A program made the position numbers and the translations under genes. The notes under the pieces were generated by a model that saw nothing but the letters and a program-made list of their open reading frames with translations, did no database searches and was not told where the DNA came from. Shown here one piece after another: positions 22,480 to 34,607 of a stretch of 64,000 nucleotides of DNA. Source of the DNA: Physcia stellaris (Eukaryota; Ascomycota; Lecanoromycetes; Caliciales; Physciaceae); contig JABSSW010000036.1 of assembly GCA_018902385.1 (NCBI GenBank), positions 124,001 through 188,000 on the forward strand, in the 5' to 3' direction. Position 1 is the first letter of the stretch, and every line of letters begins with the position of its first letter.

Positions 22480-23193
22480 CTTTGATAAGAGTGTCGAAAT
22501 GGCATCGTTGACGATGGCTTGAGATAAAGTGAAGGCCAGCCCTCGAATCGAACAGATGTCCAGCGGAGATGTTCCGTAAGGCTGATTTCTTGGCAATCCA
22601 GTCCACCAATGACACAGAACCTTGACGACGATGAGGTAGCGAAGCCTAAGCTCTAGTAATTGTTCAATGTTGAATCACTACTGTCACTTGCAAAGGACTA
22701 TTTGCTTCACTTGCTAGCATCGTTCACCAATTCAAGCTTGTACAATGAACACGTCCTTCAATCGTAGATTATAATGTGCGATATGACTCTCATAGTAATT
22801 ACGGTACATTCGCAGCTGCAAGACGGTTCATATATACTGCAAAGTATAAGGTAAGGAGATTCGTGACGCGTGACCGACAGAGACAAATTATGATCCATCT
22901 GTTGCCCCCCTTACCAGCGCGTTTTATTCCAGTGAAGGAGTCCATTCTAGGTCCTGACAGTGCCTCAACCACGACGTGAGCCACGCCTCCGATCCGAAAA
23001 GCCAACGAATCCATTTATGCCAGAAAAGGGTATCTGTAACATGTAACGCTACCAAAGGAGAGTCCACACCACCTAACGAAGAAACTGGGCACCTGTGCAC
23101 AGATCGAAAGGAAAATGTCGCTGCGTAATTCGTTATATTGATGATTGACGGTCCTGGAAAACCTATTGGTGTGGTCCTGAGATCAACCGAGCC
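22480..23193. other. VPS10 upstream / HAP2 3' flank
   Basis: The region contains the VPS10 promoter. Open frames at 22776-23014 on both strands have no recognisable content. Confidence 0.4.
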
Positions 23194-24321
23194 CTACTCA
23201 TCGTCTTCGTCGTCATCCTCCGGGTCTTCGCTCCCTTCACCACTGGTGCTTCGCCGAGGGGTCTCGTTCTTCACCTTCTTTGTTGCTGGGGATCCGTTTC
23301 TTCCAAGATCACCAGCCTTCCGTTTAGTTCCAGAGCTACGAGATCCACTCAGACTACCCTTTGCCGGTGTATCAGGACTTTTGCTCTCACCAAGATCATC
23401 GCCCAATTCCCCTCCCTTGCCTGATTCAATAGCAGCGACCTCATCCGCTGTAAGGAAGCGCCCTCCTGGTCCTCGAGGTCTGCGCATCGCGTGTTTATGT
23501 CGTGATTCGTGTAGGTACGGCTTGCGTCCTTTGGAGGTGAGCCGCAAGGCTTCTTCTAATTTTTGCCTGGCAACACGACGCTTAAGTATCCGATGGAATT
23601 GTTTGGCGTTGACATATAGCGGGGCTTCTTCAGCGCCGCTCGGGGCAACCTCAGGCGATGGCTGGTGTTGGTGTTGGTGTTGTTGGGGCGGTGGGGGCAT
23701 TTGCGGCGGTACGGAGTTTCTTGGTGGGGCGTGGTTCATCATAACCGTTTGCGCATTCTGTGTATGTGGGCTGCTGACGTTGTGGCCAATATGATTTTGA
23801 GACATGCCATGACCTTGATGGACTTGGACCTGAGATGGGAGAGGCGGCATTCGGTTTGGAACTTGTGGTGGCGATCGAGGGGGACGTTCGTTTTTGACAA
23901 TGCCCATTCGTGGAGAGTCTCGCATTCCTTCTGCCATTGAGGCTTGTGGTAAAGGATAGCCGTACCCTTGGCCTGACGCGGCTGCTGTGGCCATAGCTGC
24001 CGCTTGATTTGCGGACATTCCGTATGGTGGATGCATGGCTGATGCGTTTACTCCGTAGGATTGCGGATAATTGAGGCTTGGATGGACAGCGTGGGTAGGT
24101 TGAGATGGAGCCTGTTGCTGGTACGTGTGACCTTGAGAAGGCAATATGGGAGATGCTTGGGTAGGATGTTGTTGGTGCATTTGAGGTGGAGGATTCGGGG
24201 ATGGTGTTATCGATGGTCCCGGGCCAGGATTCTGTTGCGCGTTATGGTATCCGCCTTGCATGTGCGGCGCGTGTGGATGTTGCCCATGAGAGGGAGCTTG
24301 GTATTGCGCGTAGTCCATCAT
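23194..24321 (-). CDS. HAP2: CCAAT-binding factor subunit HAP2 / HapB (NF-YA)
   Basis: This is the DNA-contacting subunit of the heterotrimeric CCAAT-binding complex (HAP2/3/5, HapB/C/E), which regulates respiration, nitrogen, iron and redox genes. I chose the start [10 protein letters not shown], about 375 residues; the frame continues upstream without better support. A Pro/Gln/His-rich activation-type N terminus (about 1-225) precedes the NF-YA core: [19 protein letters not shown] (subunit association, about 231-249), a short linker, and [23 protein letters not shown] (DNA binding, about 267-289). The tail contains basic KRKAG and KKVKNE patches, possible nuclear localisation signals, and ends in an acidic [11 protein letters not shown]. 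The core is intact. Confidence 0.95.
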   Translation of the reverse strand: MMDYAQYQAPSHGQHPHAPHMQGGYHNAQQNPGPGPSITPSPNPPPQMHQQHPTQASPILPSQGHTYQQQAPSQPTHAVHPSLNYPQSYGVNASAMHPPYGMSANQAAAMATAAASGQGYGYPLPQASMAEGMRDSPRMGIVKNERPPRSPPQVPNRMPPLPSQVQVHQGHGMSQNHIGHNVSSPHTQNAQTVMMNHAPPRNSVPPQMPPPPQQHQHQHQPSPEVAPSGAEEAPLYVNAKQFHRILKRRVARQKLEEALRLTSKGRKPYLHESRHKHAMRRPRGPGGRFLTADEVAAIESGKGGELGDDLGESKSPDTPAKGSLSGSRSSGTKRKAGDLGRNGSPATKKVKNETPRRSTSGEGSEDPEDDDEDDE

Positions 24322-27300
24322 GAGAGGGCACGAATGGGGCAGCGAGCGACTTTTCGTAGCAGGGAGGACCACAGCACACAACTGACAGCTACCTGCCTTT
24401 GCACGCGCAGGCTTGCGGGTGTGGGATGGCTGGAGGGGATGGTGGAAGCCAACTAGACTCGGATTAGTCAGAAGCCGGTGGACTTATGGGTACCCCAAGG
24501 CACAGTAAATTCGGGAGAATCTGGGGCGTTGATTGGAAGAATCAATATCCAGTGACAGGAGGAAGATGCAGGCGCGAACCTGAAGTGGTCGAGGATTGGA
24601 TAGGCTCTTGTACGTGCTGCTGCAGCCCTGTTGGAAAATTTAGTCTGAGAAATGATCGACAAGAAAATTATTGGAGAGCGCAACGGGTGGCTCACCTCTG
24701 ATAGTACTCAACAATTTTCCGAAGTGTTGATGATCTGGAGACTCTTTGAACCTTTACACTCCGTCAAAATCCACTAGTCTGTTGACGTTGCCCGTTGAAG
24801 CTTGAGAACGGCTTAGGCCTCTGTGCAGAAAGTCTGGCGTCACCCGCGTGCGTTGTCAACGGCGAGGTGCGAGGGCGAGGCGGTGGCCGTGATGAGCTTT
24901 GAGACAACGCGGTTCTAAAGTGACTGTCTTGGAGATGACCCCACCAAAACTTTCCTCGATCTCCTCGCGCTTATGCTATCTGGGTCAAGGACAATTGATG
25001 TGCGGCGGTGCTTCAGCTTGCAGGATGCAATTGACAGATGTTTATTTTTCTAGCCTCTTTCAGTAGGCCCAACCTAATCAAGGTGACTTTGATGCCCGAG
25101 CAGAGGAAGGGCGAGATGGAAGCAACCGGGCCTAGAAAGACACCGCTATTAGCATTGGTTGCCCTCATCGACGCCGAAGACGATTGGGAGGTTGGACTGC
25201 AATGTAAGACGCTGCGGCGATTGGGGGATGATGCGTTGGCAATGCATAGCGTGCGATTACCCATGCAAGCGGGCACTCACCTTGACGATCCGGCCGGTGT
25301 GGATGTTCTCCAAACTGTCAGACAGAAGTCTCTCCAGACAATGACGTCTTAAGCGACGGTATCAATGGGCGATAGGGTAGGTATATGTACAAGGTGCCCC
25401 CGCTGGTCAATGGGCGCGTCGGCGGGGTTTATCAGCTGAATACAAGCGCTTGTAACGCGGTCGGGTATGGAAATCCTAATAATGTCTGCGTGCGTATGCG
25501 ACAGCCGTCTTGGGATTGGATTACTCGAGTGGGTGATACAGACACTTTTGCCTTATTCGCCTCGGGTTAATTGCAGCTACGCGAAGAGGCTGTTAGCTGC
25601 GTCGTCCATCGTCCTCGCGGAGTTGTGACCGTTGACCCACGGCGCAAACCGATCGAATTGAAAGAAGGGAAAGGGATACTAACGGTGAAACACACGCTGA
25701 GGCTCTAGACAGCCTATCAACTGGCTCGATCTGGAAGCCTCAGGAGTGTCGCGGAAGGTGGTGCTTGGTCGGAGATGATCACCTGTTCTGGGACGCTGTA
25801 GGAACCCTGAAATTAATTCTAGGATAGAGGATAAATTTGGTGGACGGCGATAGGTCGCAATTGCAGCGCAGTCGATCTGCCGTCGGCGACTGGCGGACTG
25901 AAGACGGCGAGCTTTGTTTGATAATTGATGGAATAATTGGTTTCCAGCAAGGTGATTGGGGAGGAGAGCGAGCCAGTTATGATGTTGTGTTCCCACCCAA
26001 GCCTGCGGAGCTTAAGAAGTTTAGTCTGGTGTGGGGAACGAATGAGAGGGAAGTGGGAGGGAGTGGATGTGACTGTGATTGGAAGACAACCGCTCTGGGA
26101 AGATTGCCCTCCTGGGAACTCTTTTGATTGCCGTGGCACGACGAATCAATGCGAATGATAATAATGGATCGAAATCTTCGACGATAAAAGCGAAGAAAAA
26201 GGTCGAGGTGCTCGAATGAGGAGAAAGTCGGTGAGAGGAAAAAGAAAAAGCTGACTAGGTAATTTAATCCGAGCTAGGAAAAGCCAGGGGTCTTGATTTC
26301 TCGTGGACGGGAGTTGCCCTCAAAAAAAAGCTTCTCTTTTTATTTGATCGTACTTGCACCATCACCAGTTCAGTCAAATATCAACATGTCTCTTATATCA
26401 ACGCTCAAGCTCTCCGTTATTAATCTTCCCCATCATGTGCTCGAAAATGTGGAGATTTGCTGTGCTTGCCTGTGATAGATGCACAGGGGTGGTTTGGGTG
26501 ATGAGCCCAATTCAACATGCCGATCTCCACCCAAATCCTTTGCTTTTCCCTCCATAGCCGCCAGCCTGGCTTGTCCATCTCACATGTGCCGACGTCACAG
26601 AGATACGGAACAGCAGGCACTGTTTCCTTCTGTCACCTGTAACGGCTCAAGCACGATCCAGACGTTGTCATAAGCACTAAGGCAAAGCGCCAGGAGATCC
26701 TGCAGCACAATAATGTTCCGCTCGCTCTCGCATCAATCATGCTCTTCTAGCATCCAATTGAGAATTTCACAGTGAGATATCAGCATCTCCATGCAGTCCC
26801 TCAATTCCAATTTGCTCAAGCGGAACCGAAAGGAATACTGTGTGAGTTTCTCACAATTCAATGATTTCGCGACACATTTGTGGCTGGGGTTTGCGGTGCG
26901 ATTACATTATGATCGAGTCTGGACCAGTCGAAATTGATGGCTGAAACGTGCTTGGACCTCGACCAATGGCAATGCAGATCTACAATGCATCAGCAGGTCA
27001 TTCTGTCCCCTAGTGCCATTAATCTTATTGGCTTTCGCCATCAAACTTTTGCTGCCCTTCCGACACATAATTCCCCGAAACGGATGCTTGGAGAAATGAA
27101 TACAAAATGCACTGGGATTAAGAGCTTCCTTCTTCTATGCCAGACATCTACCTCTTAATCCTTGACCCATGTTTTCCGTCTTCTGGTCGATAGTGTGGTC
27201 GGTGCTGCTGCTGTTCGTCGTGCTAACCAGCATGCGACTTGCCCGCTTGTATGTCCTGGTCTATGAAAAGCGGTGATCGGGCAGGCTTCAGTAAATGATA

Positions 27301-29151
27301 ATATCAGTCCCCATCATTTCCTACAACTTCTACTTTTGATTCGTCTTGGAGACGTCGATTTCCTCTGTGAAGTCTAGTAGGAACTATTAAACATCAACAT
27401 ACATAACTTGGATCCTCCTGTTTGCTATTGGTTTCTGTCTCATGGCTACTAACAGTAACGTCTGTTTCAATGTATCATGTACGGACTAGCTCTTTTGTGT
27501 CCTTTTACAAGTCTCCCTAAGCAAGGGTCACGAGGTCCGTCTGCAGTACCAGAGAGATTCTGCTTCCTACCATTATAAATTGGCCAGCCAAGCTCATACG
27601 CAGCTTGGCATGATAACCTATCTTCGTTGGGGTGATGGCAGAACAAATGAAAGGCACACCGGCATCGTGGCAAGCCACGTTCCGTGCGAGAGACATTTGT
27701 CACCTTCGGAGCATATGCGACAGACCTTGAAACACTTTTCATCAATAACTCCACACTCGGTTGACGGTTTTCCGTTTCGTTCCTCAGGTCGGTTTCCGTA
27801 TCTCCAAAAGACCAAAAGACATCACGTTTCTATGTGATAGAATGAGATATTCATAGACCCTGCGAAGTGTATCATTTGGTAGCAAGGAATCTTCTCTGCT
27901 TACGACGTAGACCTGCCAGCCCGCTTGTTGCAGTTTTGATTGCACTAGCTCGGGGAGAGCTCTACTAATCCATAAGCCATTGGCCTTATTCACAGTATAC
28001 GATCACCGATTGCAGTAAACAAAGAGACTGAAACGTTGTCCTATGACTGCCCTCAAAATACAAGTTAGAGGCCAAATCGAGAAAAGGGGCAAAATTGAAG
28101 TCTCCCCAATTTTCAAACCGCGAACTTCCAAGCGTATGCTTCAAGGCTAGAGCTCCCCAGGGCACCACGCATCGGGATTCAACGTCCTTTTTATAACTCC
28201 AAGAGGCGCGACAATGACCGAGCTCTCTCCAGTTACGACGACTGGTATACAGCGAAGAATACCCGGCGGCTGCGCATAGATCTCGCTACAGCGCGACTTT
28301 GATCTCCTCCTATATGCACTGTGATCATCGGGAAACATTACTTAGTGGCTTCGATTACTGCACCGAGTAGACGCAGCAGTTCCAACGGCGTCTCTTTCGA
28401 CAGGCGCCATCCCAATTTCCATCAATCCTCATCTGCTCGCCACCTAGCGATATAGAAGCCCGAGGAAAAGGTCTCTGAGACCTAGCCTGTAGGACTTATG
28501 TCTTTTGGATCTCCTTAGGAACTCGAAATCGAGTACTTGGTTGGCAAATCATACGGCGTTCTTCTGATATTGAATTGTATGCAGAAGGAGGTCTTTGCTA
28601 TGCAAGGACCATTCTCGACAATGGACTAGTCAGTGCGCTAGCCTACGGTCGATATTCCTGATAATTAGGCCTAAGGTACTGATAATGGCTACACAACAAA
28701 AGCGGTCGTCACCATCAGCGTCAGATTTGGCAATTGATGCCTGGCCGTCGGCATCAGTGATGTAATGTCACGGATGACTGGTCGAAAGTGGACAAGACAG
28801 AGTCAAAATGTTAAAAACAGGAGAATGATAGGCTCGGTTAGCACGTCAGGCGTCCTCGCTAACACCCTACGATCAAATCTTCACGCGGTCTACTACCTTG
28901 CTAAGGTGAGTACTTTCACTAAATGGGATTACTTGCATCGGGGCTGAAAACATAGATCGCCTTGGCAAAATGCCCAAATATGTCAAGAGGAATTCGTGCT
29001 TCTTCAACGATAAACTTTACCCTCCTCTGTCGCTACCTTTCATTCCATTCGCTTAGTCATTATTAGGCTTTGGAGTTGATACCGCTCGTTATTATTTCTA
29101 TATCCATTTCTCTGCTGTATTGCAATATTACCATCATTCGTTCGTTGCGCG
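24322..29151. other. 4.8-kb gene-poor region
   Basis: No gene could be supported. Minus-strand frames at 27467-28338 (for example one with CRICSEGDKC, and another with PRCRCAFHLFCHHPNED) do not join into a recognisable protein. Frames at 25038-25352 and 25837-26158 overlap each other on opposite strands. It may hold HAP2 upstream regulatory sequence, decayed genes or unrecognised RNAs. I saw no CRISPR-like, tRNA or rRNA sequence. Confidence 0.4.
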
Positions 29152-32020
29152 ATGTATTTGAAATCCTGGGCATACTTTGCAAGCAGTGGGCTTGTGTTCG
29201 TGGAGGCTTCAGTTAGTGAGTTGCGTCCCCGGCCCATCTACGACGATGCCATGGCTAATACTAGCCAGATAACATCTCACAAACCATTGGACACGCTATT
29301 ACCAGCCGTCCTTTGGTTACTCCTGAACCGACAGCAAGCAGCTGTTGGGGTTGCACTTATAATCGCAAGGTCCTTAGAGGGTTTTGGGACACTAATGAGA
29401 TCTATACCCAGACCGCTGCTCTTGTGGAGCTCATCATTGACGATTCGACGAATACCACTAGCACATCGACAATCAGGAATGCCAGTCTCCCGTCGCCTAC
29501 CTATACGATCGATAATAGCGTAGTCAATGGAAGCGTGGCCACACTTACTCTAGGCTCTTTGACAACGTACATGTAAGTCATCCTTAACATCGATGAACTA
29601 CCAAATCGCAAAGCCTCCTTGGTGGGACAGCTTGTTTCTCCGACAAGTTCTCTCTACAAGACACGGAGATGTATGGTACAACCGAATCTAATTAGAATTG
29701 CAGGACTTACCCTACGTGGTACGACATATTCTACAACTTCTCGGCGACCTTTCAATCGTTGGCTACGATTACCGGTAATGGCACATCGAGCGTGATATGC
29801 ACGGGTGAATGGAAACACTATTCCGAAGCCTTTGCCAACACGACGGAGGGGCCAAATGGCGACTACTCTCCCAGTACAGTCGTCGACGCATTAAATGCCT
29901 TCACATCTTCGGCTTTTCCAGGATGCACTCTAGAGGCTAGAGCCATAGTTGCGGCACCATCGACAAAGGTTCGCGTTTCTCAAGTGACGGCCACATCAAC
30001 CAGACATGTAGCTACTGGGGTCAAACCATTGCCGGATGCTGGCATAGGATTCTCAGTCGAGTCCGAGGGATCTGATGTCTCAGATTCATCCGCCTCCGGG
30101 GCCAGCTGTGGGGATCATGGTGTGACTTACACTCATACGTCAGGCCTGGACGTGACCATTGGGTGTTTTGGTGCGTCGAGTGGACCTGTTGTGCATGCTA
30201 CCGTGACTGATGGGCTTCATCCAACACCTTCAGAAACCCAACAGCAGATTGGGGTCGAAAGCGAAACCAAGAAACCTGGCTATAGCGATATTAACCTCCC
30301 TTTCTTTGGTCCGATCGAAATTCACCCAACAGAGCGGCCCTCACCACTCCCCACTCCATCTCCAGGGTCTGGTGGTGATTCTGGAAGCCAGCCTGTCGTA
30401 GCTTTACCAGTCACTCAATCTCCAAGCGAAGGGCAAGGCGGTTACAACAGTCAAGATGGATCAAATGGTCGAGTGGGTCAAATCGGAGCCAACGACCAAG
30501 GCGAATCCAGCGGCCAAGACGGTCTTAGTGGCCAAATTGGATCTAGTGGTCAGAGTGAGTCTAATGGCCAAGGCGGTTCCGGTGATCAAAATCAATCTAG
30601 TGGTCCAGATGAGTCAAATGGTCAAAACGGATCCAATGGCCAAATTGCATCTAACAGTCAAAATGGATACAACGACCAAGGCGCATCCGACGGTCAAGGC
30701 GAATCCAACGGCCAAGACTATTCCAATGGCCAAAGTGGATCTAACAGTCAAAATGGAGCCAATGATCAAGGCGGATCCAATGGTCAAAATGGATCCAATG
30801 GTCAAGATGTATCCAATCTACCTTCACCTACGGTCATTACGCCGCCTGCTCAGATCACTGTTGGTAGTCAAACCTATACCGCGAACCCATCTTCTCAATT
30901 TGTTGTTGGATCACAAACATTGGAGGCAGGAGGAGACGCAGTCACCCACGAAGGGCATACTATATCTCTGGGGCCGTCCGCGTCTAATATTGTTATCGAC
31001 AGCAGCACGGGGGTCATCTCTTACCCAATAGACACTACATTGTTGCCCACCGCCCTACCAGTACTTACCATTGACAATCAGCCGGTCACGGCAAACGACG
31101 CTTCCGAGTACATAATAGGAAGCCAAACTCTTATTCCAGGTGGTTCAGCTATCACAATCAGCGGTACGCCGGTGTCACTCGCCCCATCAGAGTCAGCGAT
31201 TGTCATCGGAAGCAAGACTGAAACCATCTCGCACCTACCCATCACTACCCCTAAACCTACCTCCGCAGCAATTCTTACCATCAACAACCAACTCATCACT
31301 GCAAATGGTGCATCCGAATATATAATTGGCAGCCAGACCCTCATTCCAGGCGGCCCCGCCATCACCGTCAGCGGAACGCTGATTTCGTTGGCTCCATCAG
31401 CCTCAGCTATTGTCATCGATGGCAGCACAAAATCCATCCCTACTCCATCTGTGACATCCGCGCCAGTACTCACCATCAACAACCAGCCCGTCACGGCCAA
31501 CAGTGCTTCGGAGTACATAATTGGGAGCCAAACCCTCATTCCGGGCGGCCCCGCAATCACCGTCAGCGGTACGCTGATTTCGTTGGCTCCATCAGCGTCA
31601 GCTGTTGTCATCGGTGACAGCACAGAAATTCTTTCTTCTCCATCTGTCACCGCCGCACCGGTTCTCACCATCAACAACCAGCCCGTCACGGCCAATAGTG
31701 CGTCGGAGTACATAATCCAAGGCCAAACCCTCATTCCGGGCGGTCCAGCGATCACAGTCAGTGGTACTCCAATCTCTTTGGCCCCATCGGCATCAGATGT
31801 CGTTGTAGGCAGCAGCACGGAAGCGCTGGGCTCAATCATCATGGGCGGCTTTGGGCCGAGCGACGCAACTGCTGGCTCGATAGGGAGTGGGAGCGCAAAC
31901 TCGACGACTACAACCCCTGAGGCGTTTACAGGCGGTGCGGGATTGATGAGGAAGATCAAGGTTTCGAGGGTTGTGGCTGTGGGGCTGGGCATTGGGATGG
32001 TCATGGCCTTCACGGGTTGA
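29152..32020 (+). CDS. Secreted repeat-rich surface protein A, probable GPI-anchored
   Basis: Exons 29152-29215, 29269-29572 and 29704-32020 (introns of 53 and 131 bp; phases 1 and 2) give 894 residues. The first exon encodes a signal peptide (MYLKSWAYFASSGLVFVEASV). An N-terminal domain has CWGC, many NxT/S sites, TYPTWYDIFYNFSATFQS and CTGEWKHYSE. Next are a Pro/Ser linker, a Ser/Asn/Gly/Gln hexapeptide array (30428-30825) and five ~65-residue repeats with the core TLIPGGPAITVSGTPISLAPS. The C terminus has LGSIIMGGFG, a Ser/Thr spacer, FTGGAG and a final hydrophobic segment (VVAVGLGIGMVMAFTG), fitting a GPI signal. It is paralogous to proteins B and C downstream, which share the repeat and C-terminal layout. 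It is probably a cell-wall or adhesin-like protein; role unknown. Confidence 0.75.
30428..30825 (+). repeat. Coding minisatellite, 18-bp period, in protein A
   Basis: Around 20 imperfect copies of an 18-bp unit encode (S/A)NGQ(N/D)G hexapeptides, for example GGATCCAATGGTCAAAAT. The period is a multiple of three, so length changes keep frame. This region is the likeliest to vary between strains. Confidence 0.85.
30850..31830 (+). repeat. Five tandem ~195-205-bp repeats in protein A
   Basis: The units begin near ITVGSQTY or LTI(D/N)NQ(P/L)(V/I)TAN and run through SEYIIGSQTLIPGGPAITVSG and SLAPSAS.VVIG. Copies 3-5 are nearly identical at the DNA level over much of the unit (for example the stretch encoding TINNQPVTANSASEYII occurs twice), which suggests recent duplication or gene conversion. 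Confidence 0.8.
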
Positions 32021-33647
32021 AATCGATGTAAGGACCGAAAACGTAAAGTATTCACGAGCCCGATGTGATACGAGACAGACCCCAGAGTCGAGTCACCCAC
32101 CGCCGTCGTAGCTGGTGCAGATCCGTGCGGCTGAGACAAAGCCAAATACCATCTACACATAACGATCTCTGATCCTGGCAAAGGCTCGGGGATTCCCCTT
32201 CCAGGAATTACATCGCCAGTCTGTTATCATCACCACTCCAGTAATTGTGTAACAGCAAACGCACTGGATAACAGGGCTATTTCTCACGATGTCCATCACT
32301 GCATGATTGAGAGAAAGACATTACAATAATACCACATCAACAAAAACGCCCTGTCTCATAAGCTATATACCTCCATACCTTCTCTTCTCCGAATCTCAGT
32401 TTCTACTAGCTCGTCTTTTCTGGACGCAGTTCTCTATGTTGTAGTCTAAAGATTCCGTGCAAACAAAGCCCAGGGGAAGGAGGGAGGGGGAAAGAGGGAA
32501 AGAAAACCGCAATCCACAATTTCAGAGAAAGATAAGAACAACAGAAGCCCCCATTCTTTTCGATTCCACATCACCAGCTTCATCAAGTACAACACCCGAT
32601 CAGCTTTTCTCTCTCCTCTTTCTTTTCGTGTTCATCGTCTATTTTCCAAGATCGGTCACGTTCTTTTTCTCTCTTTGTCGGGTTAGGGAGCGTGTGTTAT
32701 TTCGGTGAACATTGAGTCTTCATCCTCGTTTCTCGTTTTCGTTCTTCTTCTTTCTTGTTTCGGTAATCCATTTCTTTTCATTTTCCAATCCACATCTCCA
32801 AGCGCAGAAACAGAGGATGCTAATCCCCATTAATCGATTTAATACCATCAGAGACTCGATGAATGAAGAATGGCAGAAGAGAGTTGAGGACGACTGTTTG
32901 TCAGGTGCGTTCCGGAGTAGAGATAGAGATAGAGACGCGCGAGGAAGGGTGATGGGGGAGTTACTGTAATTGAGAACACAGGGCTGGGGAAGTGGGAAAT
33001 GAGTAGAGGAAAAGGAAGGGATTGATGAAAGCATGATGATAATAGTGATGAACCGAGTTTCCCAAACCAAAAAAAACGTTGGAGGTCTTTGCGATTCGAC
33101 ACGCGGGCTCAGGAAAAGTTGATTGATGGAGGTGCACTTTCCCTTTTGTTACGCGGATGGAAAGAGGGAGGAGAGAGATTGGGGATTTGGATATTGGTAA
33201 GAGCTTGTGAAAAGTGCGATCTATCATCACGTTGAGCGAACCCAAATGTCTAGTATAGTATATTCATAGGAGCTCTAAATGGCTTTCGTTGGGAGAATTT
33301 GAAGAGATAGACGGGGTATGAGGGAGGAAAAATAGGAAAGGAAAGAGGACTGAGGACGAAGCTGAGGAAATATTCATCGCTAGAATCAAATGCTCGAGTC
33401 GCCAAAAGATCAACGTATATGGCATCTAATCATTTTAATTTCCATTCCGTTCTCATATTAATCTTCACATGCCACCACGGATGGCAAAAAGCGGTGTGGT
33501 ATCCTGATCGATAGTGCAGGACAAACTCTCTCGCCCTTTCCTGTTCTCGAACTTGCCTGCATACTGGCTAATCGACAGAGCATCAATGCCTTAATGCCAA
33601 GTGGATCAAAGTCCAATCTATCTATTCTCCAACTCTCGAGCCTGGCT
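32021..33647. other. Intergenic, purine/pyrimidine-biased
   Basis: Opposing open frames at 32457-33245 are low in complexity (Ser/Phe/Leu or Arg/Lys-rich) and look like by-products of C/T-rich (32570-32780) and G/A-rich (32465-32530, 33290-33360) tracts. No gene is supported. Confidence 0.5.
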
Positions 33648-34607
33648 TCAGCCCGCTTTCTTCTTTTTGTCTTCGATCATGTCCACGTTATCTTCGGGGA
33701 CGTTGCCGACTTCGGTGACCCAGTCGAAGATCTCGTCGCTGTTGTCGCCTTGGACTACTATTTCGTCTGTGCCGCCTGATTTCAGATGTAGATCAGCAAA
33801 CGGATTCCGAGTAGATGCCTGACATTTGCTTTCAACTACCACCACCACCCCACCTCCCCATCCCCTCCTCACCACCATCCCACCCCAATAAACCCCAAAA
33901 AAACCAAAAGAAACAGCAAAACTCACCCGCACTCTTAGTAACACTACTCCCCGTCGCGAACTTCTTCCCCCACTCCTTAGCCACCTTCTTCAAATCCAGC
34001 CCATGCGCCTCCAGCCCGCTGACCGCGGTCACATACTTCCTCTTATTGCGCTCCACGCGCTTGATGAGCACCTTGGCGCCGGCCTTTTCTTCCGCGGCGC
34101 GCTTCTCCTGCTGCAGCGCTTTGGCTTCCTTCTTCGCCGAGTCCTTCTGGGCGCGTTTTTGCGCGTCCACGGAGAGGGTCGAGAGGTGTGCTGAGATGGC
34201 TTCTGTTGGGGGAACGCGGGCGGGGGTCAGCTGTTGGGAAGGGGGGGGGGAGCGATGAAAGGTAGGAAGGGAGGAGAAAGAGCAGACCTTCGCTATACAG
34301 CTTCTCATGCATTTCCGGATATTCCGCCTCGAGCCATTCGCGACACTTCTTCGCCGTGCCGCCGAACTCGCAGTACTGAGGCGTTGCTATGCGCATCAGC
34401 CTGGTGGTTCTTAGCTCCGGGATTCTATGGCTTCTGGTGGGGGAGGAGGGAGAGTGTACCTCTGGGGGTAATGTGCAGACTGCAGGACGTGTCAGTGTTT
34501 GGACACGGGAAGAGATTGAGAGCGACGATGGACTCACCTCCACAGTAAAGGACCTTCCGAGCTTGTGGCTCTGTTGAGGGGGCTTCTGCGGTGGAGGGCT
34601 CGGCCAT
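33648..34607 (-). CDS. TMA22: Density-regulated protein DENR / Tma22 (SUI1 domain)
   Basis: With its MCT-1/Tma20 partner, this factor recycles 40S subunits and promotes re-initiation. Five exons (34607-34538, 34479-34460, 34375-34288, 34202-33927, 33775-33648) in consistent phase give 193 residues. The start MAEPSTAEAPSTEP leads into the zinc-binding YCGVCTLPPEYCEFGG, where exon 2 is only 20 nt long. Next come KKCREWLEAEYPEMHEKLYSE, a Lys/Glu/Ala coiled region, and the SUI1 domain VLIKRVERNKRKYVTAVSGLEAHGLDLKKVAKEWGKKFATGSSV, GGTDEIVVQGD. The tail is IEDKKKKAG. The last intron (151 bp) is very G-rich on the coding strand. Confidence 0.93.

Noticed and set aside
31078-32181. 367-codon minus-strand frame across the repeats of surface gene A
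   Set aside because: It mirrors the tandem repeats of the plus-strand gene, which has a signal peptide, splice-consistent exons and a conserved C terminus. The minus frame has no recognisable protein features.
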